A stretch of DNA of 64,000 bases from Candidatus Avidesulfovibrio excrementigallinarum (GTDB lineage: Bacteria; Desulfobacterota; Desulfovibrionia; Desulfovibrionales; Desulfovibrionaceae): contig DVMI01000002.1 in NCBI GenBank assembly GCA_018715085.1, positions 1 to 64,000 of the forward strand. Direction: 5' to 3'. Made by a program: the position numbers and the translations under genes. How positions within the stretch are numbered: position 1 is the first letter of the stretch; each line of letters starts with the position of its first letter. Below the pieces are notes generated by a model, which was given only the letters and a program-made list of their open reading frames with translations, was not told where the DNA came from and made no database searches. This document shows, one piece after another, positions 1-10,250 of this stretch.

Positions 1-314
1 GGCAGCTTAGAAATGACGGACCGTCCGTGAAAGTCAATGATGACTGTTCACTGCCGCATAGGCAGCTTAGAAACGCAATCATCGCCGTGAGGGTGTCCTT
101 TTCGAGTTCACTGCCGCATAGGCAGCTTAGAAATGGGCAATGTCACTGACCACGACCTGCTTGACGTTCACTGCCGCATAGGCAGCTTAGAAAGCATAGT
201 TGCCGCTGGTGCCGCAACCGGCGTCCGTTCACTGCCGCATAGGCAGCTTAGAAAGAGGAGAAGGAAAGCGCGGCCTTGGCTTTCGGGTTCACTGCCGCAT
301 AGGCAGGTCAGGAA
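1..314 (+). CRISPR. Type I-F-like CRISPR array, leader-distal end (array continues left of window)
   Basis: 28-bp repeat GTTCACTGCCGCATAGGCAGCTTAGAAA at 46-73, 106-133, 166-193, 227-254; partial copy at 1-13; degenerate terminal copy at 287-314 (GTTCACTGCCGCATAGGCAGGTCAGGAA); spacers of 32-33 nt. Repeat resembles the known I-F consensus. Confidence 0.97.
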
Positions 315-619
315 AGCAGCTGTAGTGTTGAGGTGGCTGTGCAGCTTTTAGCAGCGCACAGTGCCGTAAGGGGAACCTGTGGTGTTGCGCAGTAACCCGG
401 AACGCCGCCTGTGGCTATGTTTGGTACGGAGCGTCCCGCGGGGGTATGGTTTAGGGCATACGGGTGCGATCAAAGCGCCACGGCGCGGCCCGTATGACGT
501 GCACAGGGGAACCTTTGTTAGCACAGGGAACAGATCTTTTCTTGCGTGTCGTCAGGGGCGCCGGGCAGTGCCGCGCGCAGGGACGGCGGCGCAGTCTTTG
601 AGGGGGAGCGCTGCAGTTG

Positions 620-655
620 CAAACGCCCTGCCGCAGTGAAGCCGCAGGGCGTTTG
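620..655 (-). terminator. Inverted repeat downstream of the 684-1313 gene, probable terminator
   Basis: 12-bp perfect stem CAAACGCCCTGC / GCAGGGCGTTTG. Confidence 0.6.
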
Positions 656-683
656 TGACTGTGCTGTTTGGATTGGCGCTGCC

Positions 684-1313
684 TCAGGCAGAGGTTTTGG
701 GCTGTTCCGCCTGCGGGGCAGCGGCGGCCTTGTCGTCCGTACCGTCGTCGGGCAGGAAGGTGTAGCGCTCGAGCGTATCCAGAATATTGCAGAGCGTGAT
801 GGCCATCATGCCGGAGACAAAGGCGATTTTGTTGTTGTCCAGCGTTGTTGCGTATTCCGGCCCGATCACGGCCTCCAGAAGGCGCTTGGGGCATTGCCGC
901 TGTTCCCGCTGCAGGAGCAGTTCCATATATTTGTTCAGCGTGTTGTCGATGAAGGCATCGGCCGCCGCGGTGTCATAGCCGCCAAACTGAGACAGCAGAT
1001 CGCGCGTGCAGCTGATATAGCCGGTAATGGCCCTTTCGGGGGCTTTGCCCATCAGGGCGTAGATGATGCCGGCATGGACAAAGCCAAACCATTCCCGGCG
1101 CAGGGCTTCGGTGCTTTCCGGGTGTTCCGGGCCAAAGGGAATGGTGGCGCGATCGGCCATGTCCTTCAGCTCGTCCTGATTGATGTTGAGTTCAAACAGC
1201 GTGCAGGCGCCTGTGATGGCCTGACGCCAGGTAAGAGGCTTGAATGGCGTCCCGTCAGCCGAACGCACAAGGCCCGGCGTGAGGTCGTTGTTGATCATGT
1301 TAGTGAAGTCCAT
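684..1313 (-). CDS. Uncharacterised protein translationally coupled to fabD
   Basis: ORF beginning MDFTNMINNDLTPG; its start overlaps the fabD 3' end; same strand. Confidence 0.75.
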   Translation of the reverse strand: MDFTNMINNDLTPGLVRSADGTPFKPLTWRQAITGACTLFELNINQDELKDMADRATIPFGPEHPESTEALRREWFGFVHAGIIYALMGKAPERAITGYISCTRDLLSQFGGYDTAAADAFIDNTLNKYMELLLQREQRQCPKRLLEAVIGPEYATTLDNNKIAFVSGMMAITLCNILDTLERYTFLPDDGTDDKAAAAPQAEQPKTSA

Positions 1314-2271
1314 CTGCCGCCTCCAGCGTTCCAACGGACTGAGCAGCTTCGTCGAGTCCTTCCCCGGCTGCGCCGCTGTCTTCAAGAATGGGACGCACCA
1401 TTTTGGCAAGCACGCTCTTGGGACCCAGTTCCAGCCAGCGCGTGACGCCGTCTTCCCACTGATGACGGATGGTGTCGATCCACAGGACCGAGGACGTCAT
1501 TTGCTTGATGGCCAGTTCCTGCAGGGCGTGCCTGTCGGCTGTTGCCGCGCCGGTGACGTTGCAGTAGACAGGAAAACGCGGCGTGTGCCACTCGGCCCGC
1601 TGCAGCCGTTCGGCCAGCTTGCGCGAGGCGTCCGCCATGAGCGGGCTGTGGAACGCGCCGCTGACCGCCAGCGGCAGCATGCGGCCGCGGCGCTCTTTGA
1701 TGAGCGGAGCCAGCACGTCAAGCGCGGCTTTGGTGCCGCTGACCACAAACTGGGCCGGGGTGTTGTAGTTGGCGATCAGCAGAATTTCGCGCGGATCGCC
1801 GATGGTGCGGACGGCCTCGGCAACGGCTTCCTCAACCGTGCTGCGGGGCAGTTTGACGATGGCGGCCATGCCGCAGCGTCCGCTGGGATCGGCTTCGGCC
1901 ATGAGCGCGCCACGCAGGGTGACGATTTCCAGGGCTTCGTCAGCGGTCAGGGCTCCGGCGGCGGCCAGGGCGCTGTATTCGCCAAGGCTGTGACCCGCGG
2001 CGCAGGCAGGAGTCAGTCCTTTTTTTTCCAGCAGGGGCGCTGCGGCCTGCCAGAGCGTCAGCGTCATGACAGTGAGCGCCGGCTGCAGCGCCCGCGTATC
2101 CGCCATGAGCGCCGCGTCGTCGCTTTCCCAGTAGATGGAGCGCAGTTCAAGGCCGGACAGCCGTTCGGCCTTTTTCCACAATTCCATCGCATCTTTTGAC
2201 GATTCGGCAACGTCCCGGCCCATGCCGGTGACCTGTGACCCCTGTCCGGGGAAAAGCAATGCAATGCTCAT
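1300..2271 (-). CDS. fabD: Malonyl CoA-acyl carrier protein transacylase
   Basis: LLFPGQGSQ N-terminus, AGHSLGEYSAL nucleophile motif, GAFHSPLM. Confidence 0.93.
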   Translation of the reverse strand: MSIALLFPGQGSQVTGMGRDVAESSKDAMELWKKAERLSGLELRSIYWESDDAALMADTRALQPALTVMTLTLWQAAAPLLEKKGLTPACAAGHSLGEYSALAAAGALTADEALEIVTLRGALMAEADPSGRCGMAAIVKLPRSTVEEAVAEAVRTIGDPREILLIANYNTPAQFVVSGTKAALDVLAPLIKERRGRMLPLAVSGAFHSPLMADASRKLAERLQRAEWHTPRFPVYCNVTGAATADRHALQELAIKQMTSSVLWIDTIRHQWEDGVTRWLELGPKSVLAKMVRPILEDSGAAGEGLDEAAQSVGTLEAADGLH

Positions 2272-2349
2272 CAAACAATCCTTGTTGTGCGGCATAGGTG
2301 TGCCGCCTGTCTTGCACGACCAGCGCAGGGCGTGCGCAAAAAACACGGT

Positions 2350-3342
2350 TTAGTCGTACTTGATCGCGCTGATCTGCATCAGCTTGTTCCAGTTGTGGTG
2401 CGACTCCATGTAGCGGATCGTGCCGGTTTTGCTGCGGATCAGCATGGAATGCGTGGTCGCGCCCGTTTTGTCGTAACACACGCCGGAAAGAAGCGATCCG
2501 CCGGTGATGCCTGTTGCGGCAAAATAGACATCGTCACCATGGACGAGATCGTCAATGGTGAGAATGCGGGAAATGTCAATGCCGTCTGCCTCGATGGAGG
2601 CTTTTTCCGCCTCGGACTGGGGGGCAAGCCGGGCGAGCATTGCGCCGCCCATGCCCTTGAGGGCGCAGGCGCTGATCACGCCTTCGGGCGTGCCGCCAAT
2701 GCCCATCATGACATCGACGTCGGCGCGCGGGTCGGCGGCCATCAAAGAGCCGGCCACGTCACCGTCGGTGTGCAGCTGGATGCGGGCGCCGGCAAGGCGG
2801 ATTTGTTCGATAAGCTCCTTGTGGCGCGGCTTATCCAGCACAAAAACGACCAGGTCGTTGACGTCTTTGTTCAGGGCCGCGGCAATATGTCCGAGGTTGA
2901 CGGCCACGGGGGCGTCGAGATCAATCACGTCCCTGGCCGCAGCGCCGACGACGAGCTTTTCCATGTAAAAGCTGTGGCCGGGGTGGAGCATGGCGCCTGA
3001 GGGCGCGGCCCCGATGACCGAAATGGCGTTGGGGCGGCCGTACGAGAGCAGTTTGGTCCCTTCCACGGGATCAACGGCCACATCCAGTTTCGGCCCCTTG
3101 CCCGTGCCGATCTTTTCGCCGTTGTACAGCATGGGAGCTTCGTCTTTTTCGCCTTCGCCGATAACGACTTCTCCCTGAATGTCGAGCGTATTGAACAAAA
3201 GACGCATGGCGTCGACCGCGGCGCCGTCGCCGGATTTGCCGTCTCCGCGGCCCAGCCAGCGGGCGGAGGCCAGAGCGGCTCCTTCCGTGATGCGTACAAG
3301 ATCAAAGGCGATATTCCGTTCCGGGACTTCCATCAAAGCCAT
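2350..3342 (-). CDS. glpX: Class II fructose-1,6-bisphosphatase
   Basis: NIAFDLVRITEGAALASARWLGRGDG, GEVVIGEGEKDEAPMLYNGE, VDPVEGT motifs. Confidence 0.95.
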   Translation of the reverse strand: MALMEVPERNIAFDLVRITEGAALASARWLGRGDGKSGDGAAVDAMRLLFNTLDIQGEVVIGEGEKDEAPMLYNGEKIGTGKGPKLDVAVDPVEGTKLLSYGRPNAISVIGAAPSGAMLHPGHSFYMEKLVVGAAARDVIDLDAPVAVNLGHIAAALNKDVNDLVVFVLDKPRHKELIEQIRLAGARIQLHTDGDVAGSLMAADPRADVDVMMGIGGTPEGVISACALKGMGGAMLARLAPQSEAEKASIEADGIDISRILTIDDLVHGDDVYFAATGITGGSLLSGVCYDKTGATTHSMLIRSKTGTIRYMESHHNWNKLMQISAIKYD

Positions 3343-3595
3343 GGCGCAGTTCCCTCCCAAAGGTGTGTGTCGTGCAGTGCGCAAGATGCTCCGCAGCAGT
3401 GCCGCGGCGTAGTTGATTAAGCATACCTCAGGCGGTGGCGGCCATCAAGTCCGGACTGGACTCTCGTCGTGGAACAACGTAATGGGGAAAGGCCGGGTGC
3501 GCCGCCGGGGGAGTTTCCCAGTGCGGGACGCGCGGTGATCCCTGCGTGATGAAAAGAAGTCCGGAGGGATATGTTTGCCCTTGCAGGAGAAGTGT

Positions 3596-4702
3596 ATGAT
3601 AGCGGTGGCCGTAAGCGGCGGCGTGGACAGCCTGTATGCCCTGATGACGCTCAAGGACAGGGGAGAGAGCGTGATGGCCCTGCACGGCCGGTTCAGAGCG
3701 GTTGCGCCGGAGGAAGATCCCGTTCCGGGGCTGGAGGAAAACTGCCGCCGGCTGGGGGTGAAGCTCGTTGTGGCGGATCTTGCCGCACCGTTCCACGAGC
3801 GTGTTGTGCGTCCCTTTGCCGAAAGTTATGCGGCAGGGGCAACCCCCAATCCCTGTGCGCTGTGCAATGCGCGCATCAAATTTGGTCTGCTGCTTGACGC
3901 GGCGCTGGAACAGGGCGCGGACGTCCTTGCCACAGGGCATTACGCGCGGCGGGCGGAGCATCCCCGCTACGGGGTTGCGCTGGCGCCGGCTGCCGACAAG
4001 GATAAGGATCAAAGTTATTTTTTGGCGCTCACCCCCGGTCAGCGGCTGGCCCGTGCCCTTTTTCCGCTGGCAGGGACGGACAAGGCGGCTGTGCGGGCCG
4101 GTGTGGAGGCCCGCGGACTTGTTGCGCCGCTGCCCAAAGAGAGCCAGGAGATTTGTTTTGTGCCCGGCAATGAGTACCGGCGCTTTCTTGAGCTGGCGGG
4201 CGTGCGCCTGCCGGGCCCCGGCCCGGTCGTCTATGTGGCCGGCGAGGCCGGCGACGCGCGCGACGGAGCCGTAATCGGCGTTCATCAGGGGTTGTGGCGC
4301 TATACGGAAGGCCAGCGGCGGGGGCTGGGCATTGCCTGGTCTGAGCCGTTATATGTGGTTGGCAAGGACGTGCGGCATAACCGCCTTCTGGCCGGCCCGG
4401 CCGCGGCGCTTTGCCAGCGGCGCTGCACGGCGGGCGAGGTCAACGTCCTGGTTGATCCGGCGCTCTGGCCGCAGCGACTTTTTGTGCGGATCCGCTACCG
4501 GGAAAAAATGGCTCCGGCCCGTGTCGGCCTGGTGGATGGCGTGGATGGCGGCAGGCTGGAAATCTGTTTTGATTCGCCCAAAAGCCCGGGAGCGCCCGGG
4601 CAGATTGCGGTTGTGTACGACGAAGAGGGGATTGTGCTTGCCGGCGGGGTCATTCTGGCCTCGTCCCTTGAGGCGGACGGCGCAGCCGCCGCTTCTGCCT
4701 GA
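3596..4702 (+). CDS. mnmA: tRNA-specific 2-thiouridylase
   Basis: VSGGVDS PP-loop, ATPNPCALCN, GHYARR, DKDQSYFL, SQEICFVPG. Confidence 0.9.
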   Translation: MIAVAVSGGVDSLYALMTLKDRGESVMALHGRFRAVAPEEDPVPGLEENCRRLGVKLVVADLAAPFHERVVRPFAESYAAGATPNPCALCNARIKFGLLLDAALEQGADVLATGHYARRAEHPRYGVALAPAADKDKDQSYFLALTPGQRLARALFPLAGTDKAAVRAGVEARGLVAPLPKESQEICFVPGNEYRRFLELAGVRLPGPGPVVYVAGEAGDARDGAVIGVHQGLWRYTEGQRRGLGIAWSEPLYVVGKDVRHNRLLAGPAAALCQRRCTAGEVNVLVDPALWPQRLFVRIRYREKMAPARVGLVDGVDGGRLEICFDSPKSPGAPGQIAVVYDEEGIVLAGGVILASSLEADGAAAASA

Positions 4703-5085
4703 ACCGCGTCCGGACCGGCGCAACCGTGCGGCGGCGGGAGCGCCCGCGTCTGCTGGCGTTTGCGCAGGGCGCCGTTGCCGCTGTTTGCGGGACGCGGCAG
4801 AGAGCTGCTTGGCCGGAAAAGGCCGTGCCGGCAGGGGAGGTTGCGGCCCCTTGTCAGGCAGACCTTGGGGCGCAGCCTCCGCTGCCCTGTGGCAGGGCCC
4901 GGAACGCGGCATGCCTGCCGGGGGAGAACGGCGCCGCCGGGTTTGGCAAAAGGGCAGCCGCCGCATGTCCTTGAAGGCGGCAGCGCCGGTGCAGGGACAG
5001 GCCGGCCGGCGGCCCGGCTTTTGCCTTGCCGATCTGCAGCCAAGGATCTATATTGCTTCCCAGACATCGAGCCCGAGGAGTATCA

Positions 5086-6270
5086 ATGATAGGCATATCC
5101 AAATTGTACTGTGGTCAGGTGGAACCGTCCGATGCGTTGCGGTATGGGCGTCATTCCGGCAAGCTTCCTTCTCACCTGCTGCAGTTTTCTGCGGACAAGA
5201 AGCCGGTGGTGGTCTGGAACATGACGCGCCGCTGCAACCTGAAATGCGTCCACTGCTATGCACAGGCTGTGGACCCCAACGGCACTGACGAAATATCCAC
5301 GGCGCAGGCCAAGGCGATCATTGACGATCTGGCCGCCTATGGCGCTCCTGTCATGCTGTTTTCCGGCGGGGAGCCGCTGGTGCGCAAGGACCTTGTCGAA
5401 CTGGCCAGCCATGCCACGTCCAAGGGCATGCGGGCGGTCATTTCCACAAACGGCACGCTCATTACCCCCGAAAAGGCCCGCGAACTGAAGGAAGTCGGCC
5501 TTTCGTATGTGGGGATATCCCTTGACGGGGGCGAAGAGGTGCACGATCGTTTCCGCGGCGTGCCGGGCTCATACCGCAAGGCCTTGGAGGGCGTGCGCAA
5601 CTGCCAGGAGGCGGGCCTGAAGGTGGGCCTGCGCTTCACCATCAACCGGCGGAATGCGGTGGAAATCCCCAAGGTCTTTGATTTGATGGAAGAACGGGAA
5701 GTCCCGCGCATCTGCTTCTATCATCTTGTCTACTCCGGCCGCGGGTCAGAGCTGATTAAGGAAGACCTCAATCATGAGGAAACCCGCGCGGTGGTCGATC
5801 TGATCATGGATCGCACCAGGGATCTCCACAACCGGGGCAAGCATTACGAAGTGCTTACCGTGGACAACCATGCCGACGGCCCCTATGTGTGGCTGCGCCT
5901 GCTCAAGGAAGATCCCAAACGGGCCGCCGAAGTGTATGAACTGCTGCAGTTCAACGAAGGCAACAGCTCCGGGCGCGGGATAGCCTGCATTTCGTGGGAC
6001 GGCAAGGTCCATGCGGATCAGTTCTGGCGCAATCATGTGTTTGGCAACGTGCTGGAACGCCCCTTCTCCGAAATCTGGGACGATCCGTCCATTGAGCTTC
6101 TGCATCAGCTCAAGGACAAAAAGCCGCACGTCAAAGGCCGTTGCGCGCACTGCCGCTTCCTCAACATCTGCGGCGGCAACTTCCGCGCCCGCGCTGAAGC
6201 CGCCTACGGCGACATCTGGGCTGAAGATCCGGCCTGTTTCCTGACTGACGAGGAAATCCGTCCGGAATAA
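5086..6270 (+). CDS. ahbC: Radical SAM protein, AhbC-like (12,18-didecarboxysiroheme deacetylase)
   Basis: CNLKCVHCYAQ radical SAM motif, C-terminal Cys-rich SPASM-like CAHCRFLNICGGNFRARAEA; adjacent to hemB and a second radical SAM gene. Confidence 0.88.
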   Translation: MIGISKLYCGQVEPSDALRYGRHSGKLPSHLLQFSADKKPVVVWNMTRRCNLKCVHCYAQAVDPNGTDEISTAQAKAIIDDLAAYGAPVMLFSGGEPLVRKDLVELASHATSKGMRAVISTNGTLITPEKARELKEVGLSYVGISLDGGEEVHDRFRGVPGSYRKALEGVRNCQEAGLKVGLRFTINRRNAVEIPKVFDLMEEREVPRICFYHLVYSGRGSELIKEDLNHEETRAVVDLIMDRTRDLHNRGKHYEVLTVDNHADGPYVWLRLLKEDPKRAAEVYELLQFNEGNSSGRGIACISWDGKVHADQFWRNHVFGNVLERPFSEIWDDPSIELLHQLKDKKPHVKGRCAHCRFLNICGGNFRARAEAAYGDIWAEDPACFLTDEEIRPE

Positions 6271-6318
6271 CTGATTCGTTCCCGGGCGGCCCCGTGCCGT
6301 CCGGCGTCGAAGGAGTGC

Positions 6319-7317
6319 GTGATGCAAGAGTCTTTTTACCGCGGCCGCCGGCTGCGGTCTTCTGCCGCGATGCGGGAACTGGTCCGCGAAACCAGACTGG
6401 CCCCGTCCTCGCTGGTCATGCCGTATTTTGTGGTTGACACGCCCGACGCCTCGTTCCGTCAGCCCGTGCCGTCCATGCCGGGGCAGTTCCAGCTGTCTCT
6501 TGCCGAACTGGAAAAGCAGATGGCCCCTGCCGTGAAGGCCGGCCTGTCTGCTGTGCTGCTGTTTGGCATCCCCAAGCACAAGGACCCCGTGGGCAGCGAA
6601 GCCTATGCCGCCGACGGCATTGTCCAGCAGGCTGTGCGCATGATTAAGGATCGCTGGCCTCATTTGCTGGTCATCACCGACGTGTGCCTGTGCGAATACA
6701 CGTCCCACGGTCATTGCGGGCTGCTGAAGGAAGGCGACAGGGTCGGCGAGGTCCTCAACGATCCCACCTTGGAGCTGCTTACCCGCACGGCGGTCAGCCA
6801 TGCCGAGGCCGGCGCGGACATCGTCGCCCCGTCGGACATGATGGACGGGCGCATTCAGGCGCTGCGCCACGGCCTGGATCAGGCGGGCTTTTACAATCTG
6901 CCGATCATGTCCTACGCGGTCAAGTACGCCTCTGCCTATTACGGGCCTTTCCGCGACGCTGCCGAATCGACGCCCCAGTTTGGCGATCGCAGGACCTATC
7001 AGATGGATCCGGCCAACGCCCGGGAAGCGCTGCGCGAGGCATCCGCGGATCTGGACGAAGGCGCCGACATGCTGATGGTCAAGCCCGCAGGGCCTTATCA
7101 GGACATCATCCGCGTGGTGGCCGACACGTTTGACGTGCCGCTTGCGGCGTACCAGGTGAGCGGAGAATATTCGCTGATTCGCGCCGCTGGGCAGCAGGGC
7201 TGGATTGACGAAGAACGGCTCATCATGGAAGCCCTGACAGGCATCCGGCGCGCCGGCGCTTCCATCCTGATCACCTATTTTGCCGAGGAACTGCTCTGCA
7301 AAGGGCTGGTGCGCTGA
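6319..7317 (+). CDS. hemB: Porphobilinogen synthase
   Basis: Full-length similarity: [37 protein letters not shown]. Confidence 0.96.
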   Translation: MMQESFYRGRRLRSSAAMRELVRETRLAPSSLVMPYFVVDTPDASFRQPVPSMPGQFQLSLAELEKQMAPAVKAGLSAVLLFGIPKHKDPVGSEAYAADGIVQQAVRMIKDRWPHLLVITDVCLCEYTSHGHCGLLKEGDRVGEVLNDPTLELLTRTAVSHAEAGADIVAPSDMMDGRIQALRHGLDQAGFYNLPIMSYAVKYASAYYGPFRDAAESTPQFGDRRTYQMDPANAREALREASADLDEGADMLMVKPAGPYQDIIRVVADTFDVPLAAYQVSGEYSLIRAAGQQGWIDEERLIMEALTGIRRAGASILITYFAEELLCKGLVR

Positions 7318-8465
7318 TGGAAGCTCATCCTCAGGGACATCCCCCGGCAGGCGCTCATCCGGGTAGTCATCCGGGCGGCCACCCCGGCGGCGCGCCGCGC
7401 ACCTTGCCGGACGGTTCGCCCATGTGCCGGCTCATCGCCTGGGAAGTCACGCAGGCCTGTAACCTGGCCTGCAAGCACTGCCGGGCCGAAGCGCAGTTGA
7501 CGCCTTCGCCGGACGAGCTGTCCGGCGAGGAGGCCAGGGCGCTTATTGACACCTTCCCCCAGGTTGGCAACCCCATCATCATCTTCACCGGCGGGGATCC
7601 CATGATGCGCCCCGACGTGTATGATCTGGCAGCCTATGCCAGAGACAAGGGGTTGCGCTGTGTCATGTCGCCAAACGGAACGCTCATCACGCCGGAAACT
7701 GCCGCCAGAATCCGCGAGGCGGGCATCCAGCGCTGTTCCATTTCCATCGACGGCCCGGACGCCGCAAGTCACGACGCGTTCCGGGGCGTTCCCGGCGCCT
7801 TTGACCGGTCGCTGCAGGGCATCCGCTACCTGAAGGAAGCGGGGATCGAATTCCAGATCAATACGACGGTCACGCGCAACAATCTGGGAGATTTCCGGCG
7901 GATTTTCGAACTGTGCGAGCGTCTTGGGGCTGCGGCCTGGCACATTTTCCTGCTCGTTCCCATGGGAAGAGCCGCCGGGCTGGCCGATCAGGTGATCAGC
8001 GCCGAAGAGTACGAAGAGGTGCTGCACTGGTTTTACGATTTCCGCAAAACCACCTCCATGCACCTGAAGGCGACCTGCGCCCCCCATTACTATCGCATCA
8101 TGCGGCAGCGGGCCAAGGAAGACGGCCTGCCTGTCACGCCGGAGCATTTTGGCATGGACGCCATGACTCGCGGCTGTCTTGGCGGCACGGGGTTCTGTTT
8201 TATCAGCCATAGCGGGCAGGTACAGCCCTGCGGCTATCTGACGCTCAACTGCGGCAACGTGCGCGAAACGCCGTTCCCGGAAATTTGGAAGACATCGCGC
8301 ATTTTCCAGCAGTTCAGAACGCCGGCAGAATACAAGGGCAAGTGCGGGCGCTGCGAGTTCCACCGTGTGTGCGGAGGATGCAGGGCCCGGGCCTGGAGCA
8401 TGACCGGGGACTATATGGGGCAGGAGCCTTTGTGCACCTACGAACCCCGTAAAAGCCAGGCATAA
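7317..8465 (+). CDS. ahbD: Radical SAM protein, AhbD-like heme synthase, with His/Gly/Pro-rich N-terminus
   Basis: CNLACKHCRAEA motif, C-terminal CGRCEFHRVCGGCRARAW; ATG overlaps the hemB TGA by 1 nt. Confidence 0.88.
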   Translation: MEAHPQGHPPAGAHPGSHPGGHPGGAPRTLPDGSPMCRLIAWEVTQACNLACKHCRAEAQLTPSPDELSGEEARALIDTFPQVGNPIIIFTGGDPMMRPDVYDLAAYARDKGLRCVMSPNGTLITPETAARIREAGIQRCSISIDGPDAASHDAFRGVPGAFDRSLQGIRYLKEAGIEFQINTTVTRNNLGDFRRIFELCERLGAAAWHIFLLVPMGRAAGLADQVISAEEYEEVLHWFYDFRKTTSMHLKATCAPHYYRIMRQRAKEDGLPVTPEHFGMDAMTRGCLGGTGFCFISHSGQVQPCGYLTLNCGNVRETPFPEIWKTSRIFQQFRTPAEYKGKCGRCEFHRVCGGCRARAWSMTGDYMGQEPLCTYEPRKSQA

Positions 8466-8487
8466 GCCTTCTTTGCGCATTCATGAC

Positions 8488-8519
8488 AAAGGGCGGGATC
8501 AGTGATCCCGCCCTTTTTT
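8488..8519 (+). terminator. Intrinsic terminator after ahbD
   Basis: GGGCGGGATC-agt-GATCCCGCCC followed by T6. Confidence 0.95.
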
Positions 8520-8753
8520 GTTGTGCGCGGCCTTTGCAAAACGCCGCGTCAGCACGCCCTCAGGGCGCCGCGGCGCACGCCTTCAGGCGTGTTCAAGCCG
8601 GCGCCAGGCTGCATGTTTCTGGCCGGGTGCGGCAGCAAGGCGCGTGTGATCTGTCCGGCAGGCAGCGTGGCAAGCAAGGCTGCGGGCTGTCTGTGGGGGC
8701 GCTTTTCCGCCCCGTGCGGCCGTGCCCCGCGCAATGCCGTTGCACGTCCCGGT

Positions 8754-10031
8754 TCAGGCATGGGCGTTGCCGACACGCAGCGTCAGCCTGCCTTCGGCAT
8801 CAAAGGTGACCGGCTGCGGGTCGCTGAGGATTTCAAAGCGATCCGTATCCGTCAGGTCAGGCAGCACCGCCGGTGAAACAAAGCAGTCTGTAAGATACAG
8901 CGTATTGGGCACATGCACCAGGCGGACCTGTTCCTGCGGGATGCTGCGCAGGCAGAACATCATGGTTTCAAGCGTTTCCTGATCGGTGTCAAACCAGGTC
9001 GGGAAGAACGCGCGGGTTACGAACGTGGTGGTCAGGTTGTTCAGGTAGGTGGCCTTGCGGTCGATTTTGTCAATGAGGCGCTGGGTCACAAAGTCCGTCA
9101 GACCTATGCCCGTTGCGTTGCCGTGGGAGGCCTCTGAAAGGTCAAGCACGCTGATATAGCGGATGACGGGGGATTCGGGTTCTGCCTCGCCGGTGATGCG
9201 CAGGCGGCCGATGATGTTGGTGTCTACGCCTGTGCCGCTGAAGTTCTTGCCCATTTCTTCGACAATAAGTCCGTGCAGGTGGCTGACCGGCAGGGAGGGC
9301 ATGAGAGACTTGGACCAGGCAAGAAGCTTGATTTCCTCGTCGAGCATCTCCTCGGCATACAGGGCCTGAATGCGGGCGGTTTCTTCATAGGCGTTTTCCA
9401 CAATGGCCACGCCGCCAATGACCGGCATTTTTTCAAGAATAATCCGGCTTACGTCCACAAGCAGGCGGGGCAGCTGCGACTGTCCCAGGCTGTGGAACTG
9501 ACCGGCTCCGCTGGGACCACCAAGCCCCACAACGAGCTTTTTGGCCAGGCCGCTTTCGACGCAGCCTTTGAACGAGGTGTGTGTCTTGACGCGGTTGATG
9601 GGAATGATGGCGTCGACGCTGAACGCCGAATCAAGCATGTGGGCCACAAGACCGTCGGCAGTGGCGCCGATGGCGCGGCCGGTGGCGCAGGTGATGACCT
9701 TGGCTCCCAAGCGCTCTTCGGTAATGCCAAGGCTGTCCAGCACTTCTTTCTGTCCGGTTTCTGTTCCGCCGCCATGGCTGCCCATGGCCGCCAGCAGCAC
9801 CGGCGTTGCGCCTTTTGCGCGCACCACGCCGATGGCCGCTTCCAGCATCGGCAGAATGTTCTGAATGCCCCGGCTGCCAACGGTAATGCCCACAGTTGTG
9901 CCCGGTTGAATGCGGGGCGCAAGTTTTTGCATCTGGGCAGTCATTTCAGCGGCGGGATCCGCGACAGTGGGGCGGGCAAAGGTTTGCCGTATGCGAATCA
10001 TTGGAGGCAGAGGCCTGCGGGTGTCAGCCAT
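8754..10031 (-). CDS. Lactate racemase N-domain (Lar_N/DUF2088)-like protein
   Basis: MGSHGGGTETGQKEVLDSLGITEE and NRVKTHTSFKGCVESGLAKKLVVGLGGPSGA resemble the LarA-related family; start MADTRRPLPP. Confidence 0.7.
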   Translation of the reverse strand: MADTRRPLPPMIRIRQTFARPTVADPAAEMTAQMQKLAPRIQPGTTVGITVGSRGIQNILPMLEAAIGVVRAKGATPVLLAAMGSHGGGTETGQKEVLDSLGITEERLGAKVITCATGRAIGATADGLVAHMLDSAFSVDAIIPINRVKTHTSFKGCVESGLAKKLVVGLGGPSGAGQFHSLGQSQLPRLLVDVSRIILEKMPVIGGVAIVENAYEETARIQALYAEEMLDEEIKLLAWSKSLMPSLPVSHLHGLIVEEMGKNFSGTGVDTNIIGRLRITGEAEPESPVIRYISVLDLSEASHGNATGIGLTDFVTQRLIDKIDRKATYLNNLTTTFVTRAFFPTWFDTDQETLETMMFCLRSIPQEQVRLVHVPNTLYLTDCFVSPAVLPDLTDTDRFEILSDPQPVTFDAEGRLTLRVGNAHA

Positions 10032-10250
10032 GGGTTCAACTCCTTGGAGTGGTTGTATCGGGCCTGGAGCGGTTCGACGCGCCCGCAGAACCGTTCTGCT
10101 GAGGCGGGAAAGGCGGCGTCCGACAACGGGAAGACCCCGTTTTTGTAACAGGCGCAGTGTACGTTGGAACCGGCCTGCTTTCAAAAGAAATTTATGCCGG
10201 CAGACGGTTGCCGCGGCGCGGGGCAGGCCATGGCAACCGTCTGGCAGCGG

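Noticed and set aside
5086-8465. ahbC-hemB-ahbD as a novel heme system
   Set aside because: Matches the described siroheme-dependent heme pathway of sulfate reducers; only the AhbD N-terminal extension is kept as a finding.
10125-10144. AACGGG-N5-CCCGTT followed by T run as a terminator
   Set aside because: Oriented on the plus strand with no plus-strand gene upstream; short 6-bp stem, likely chance.
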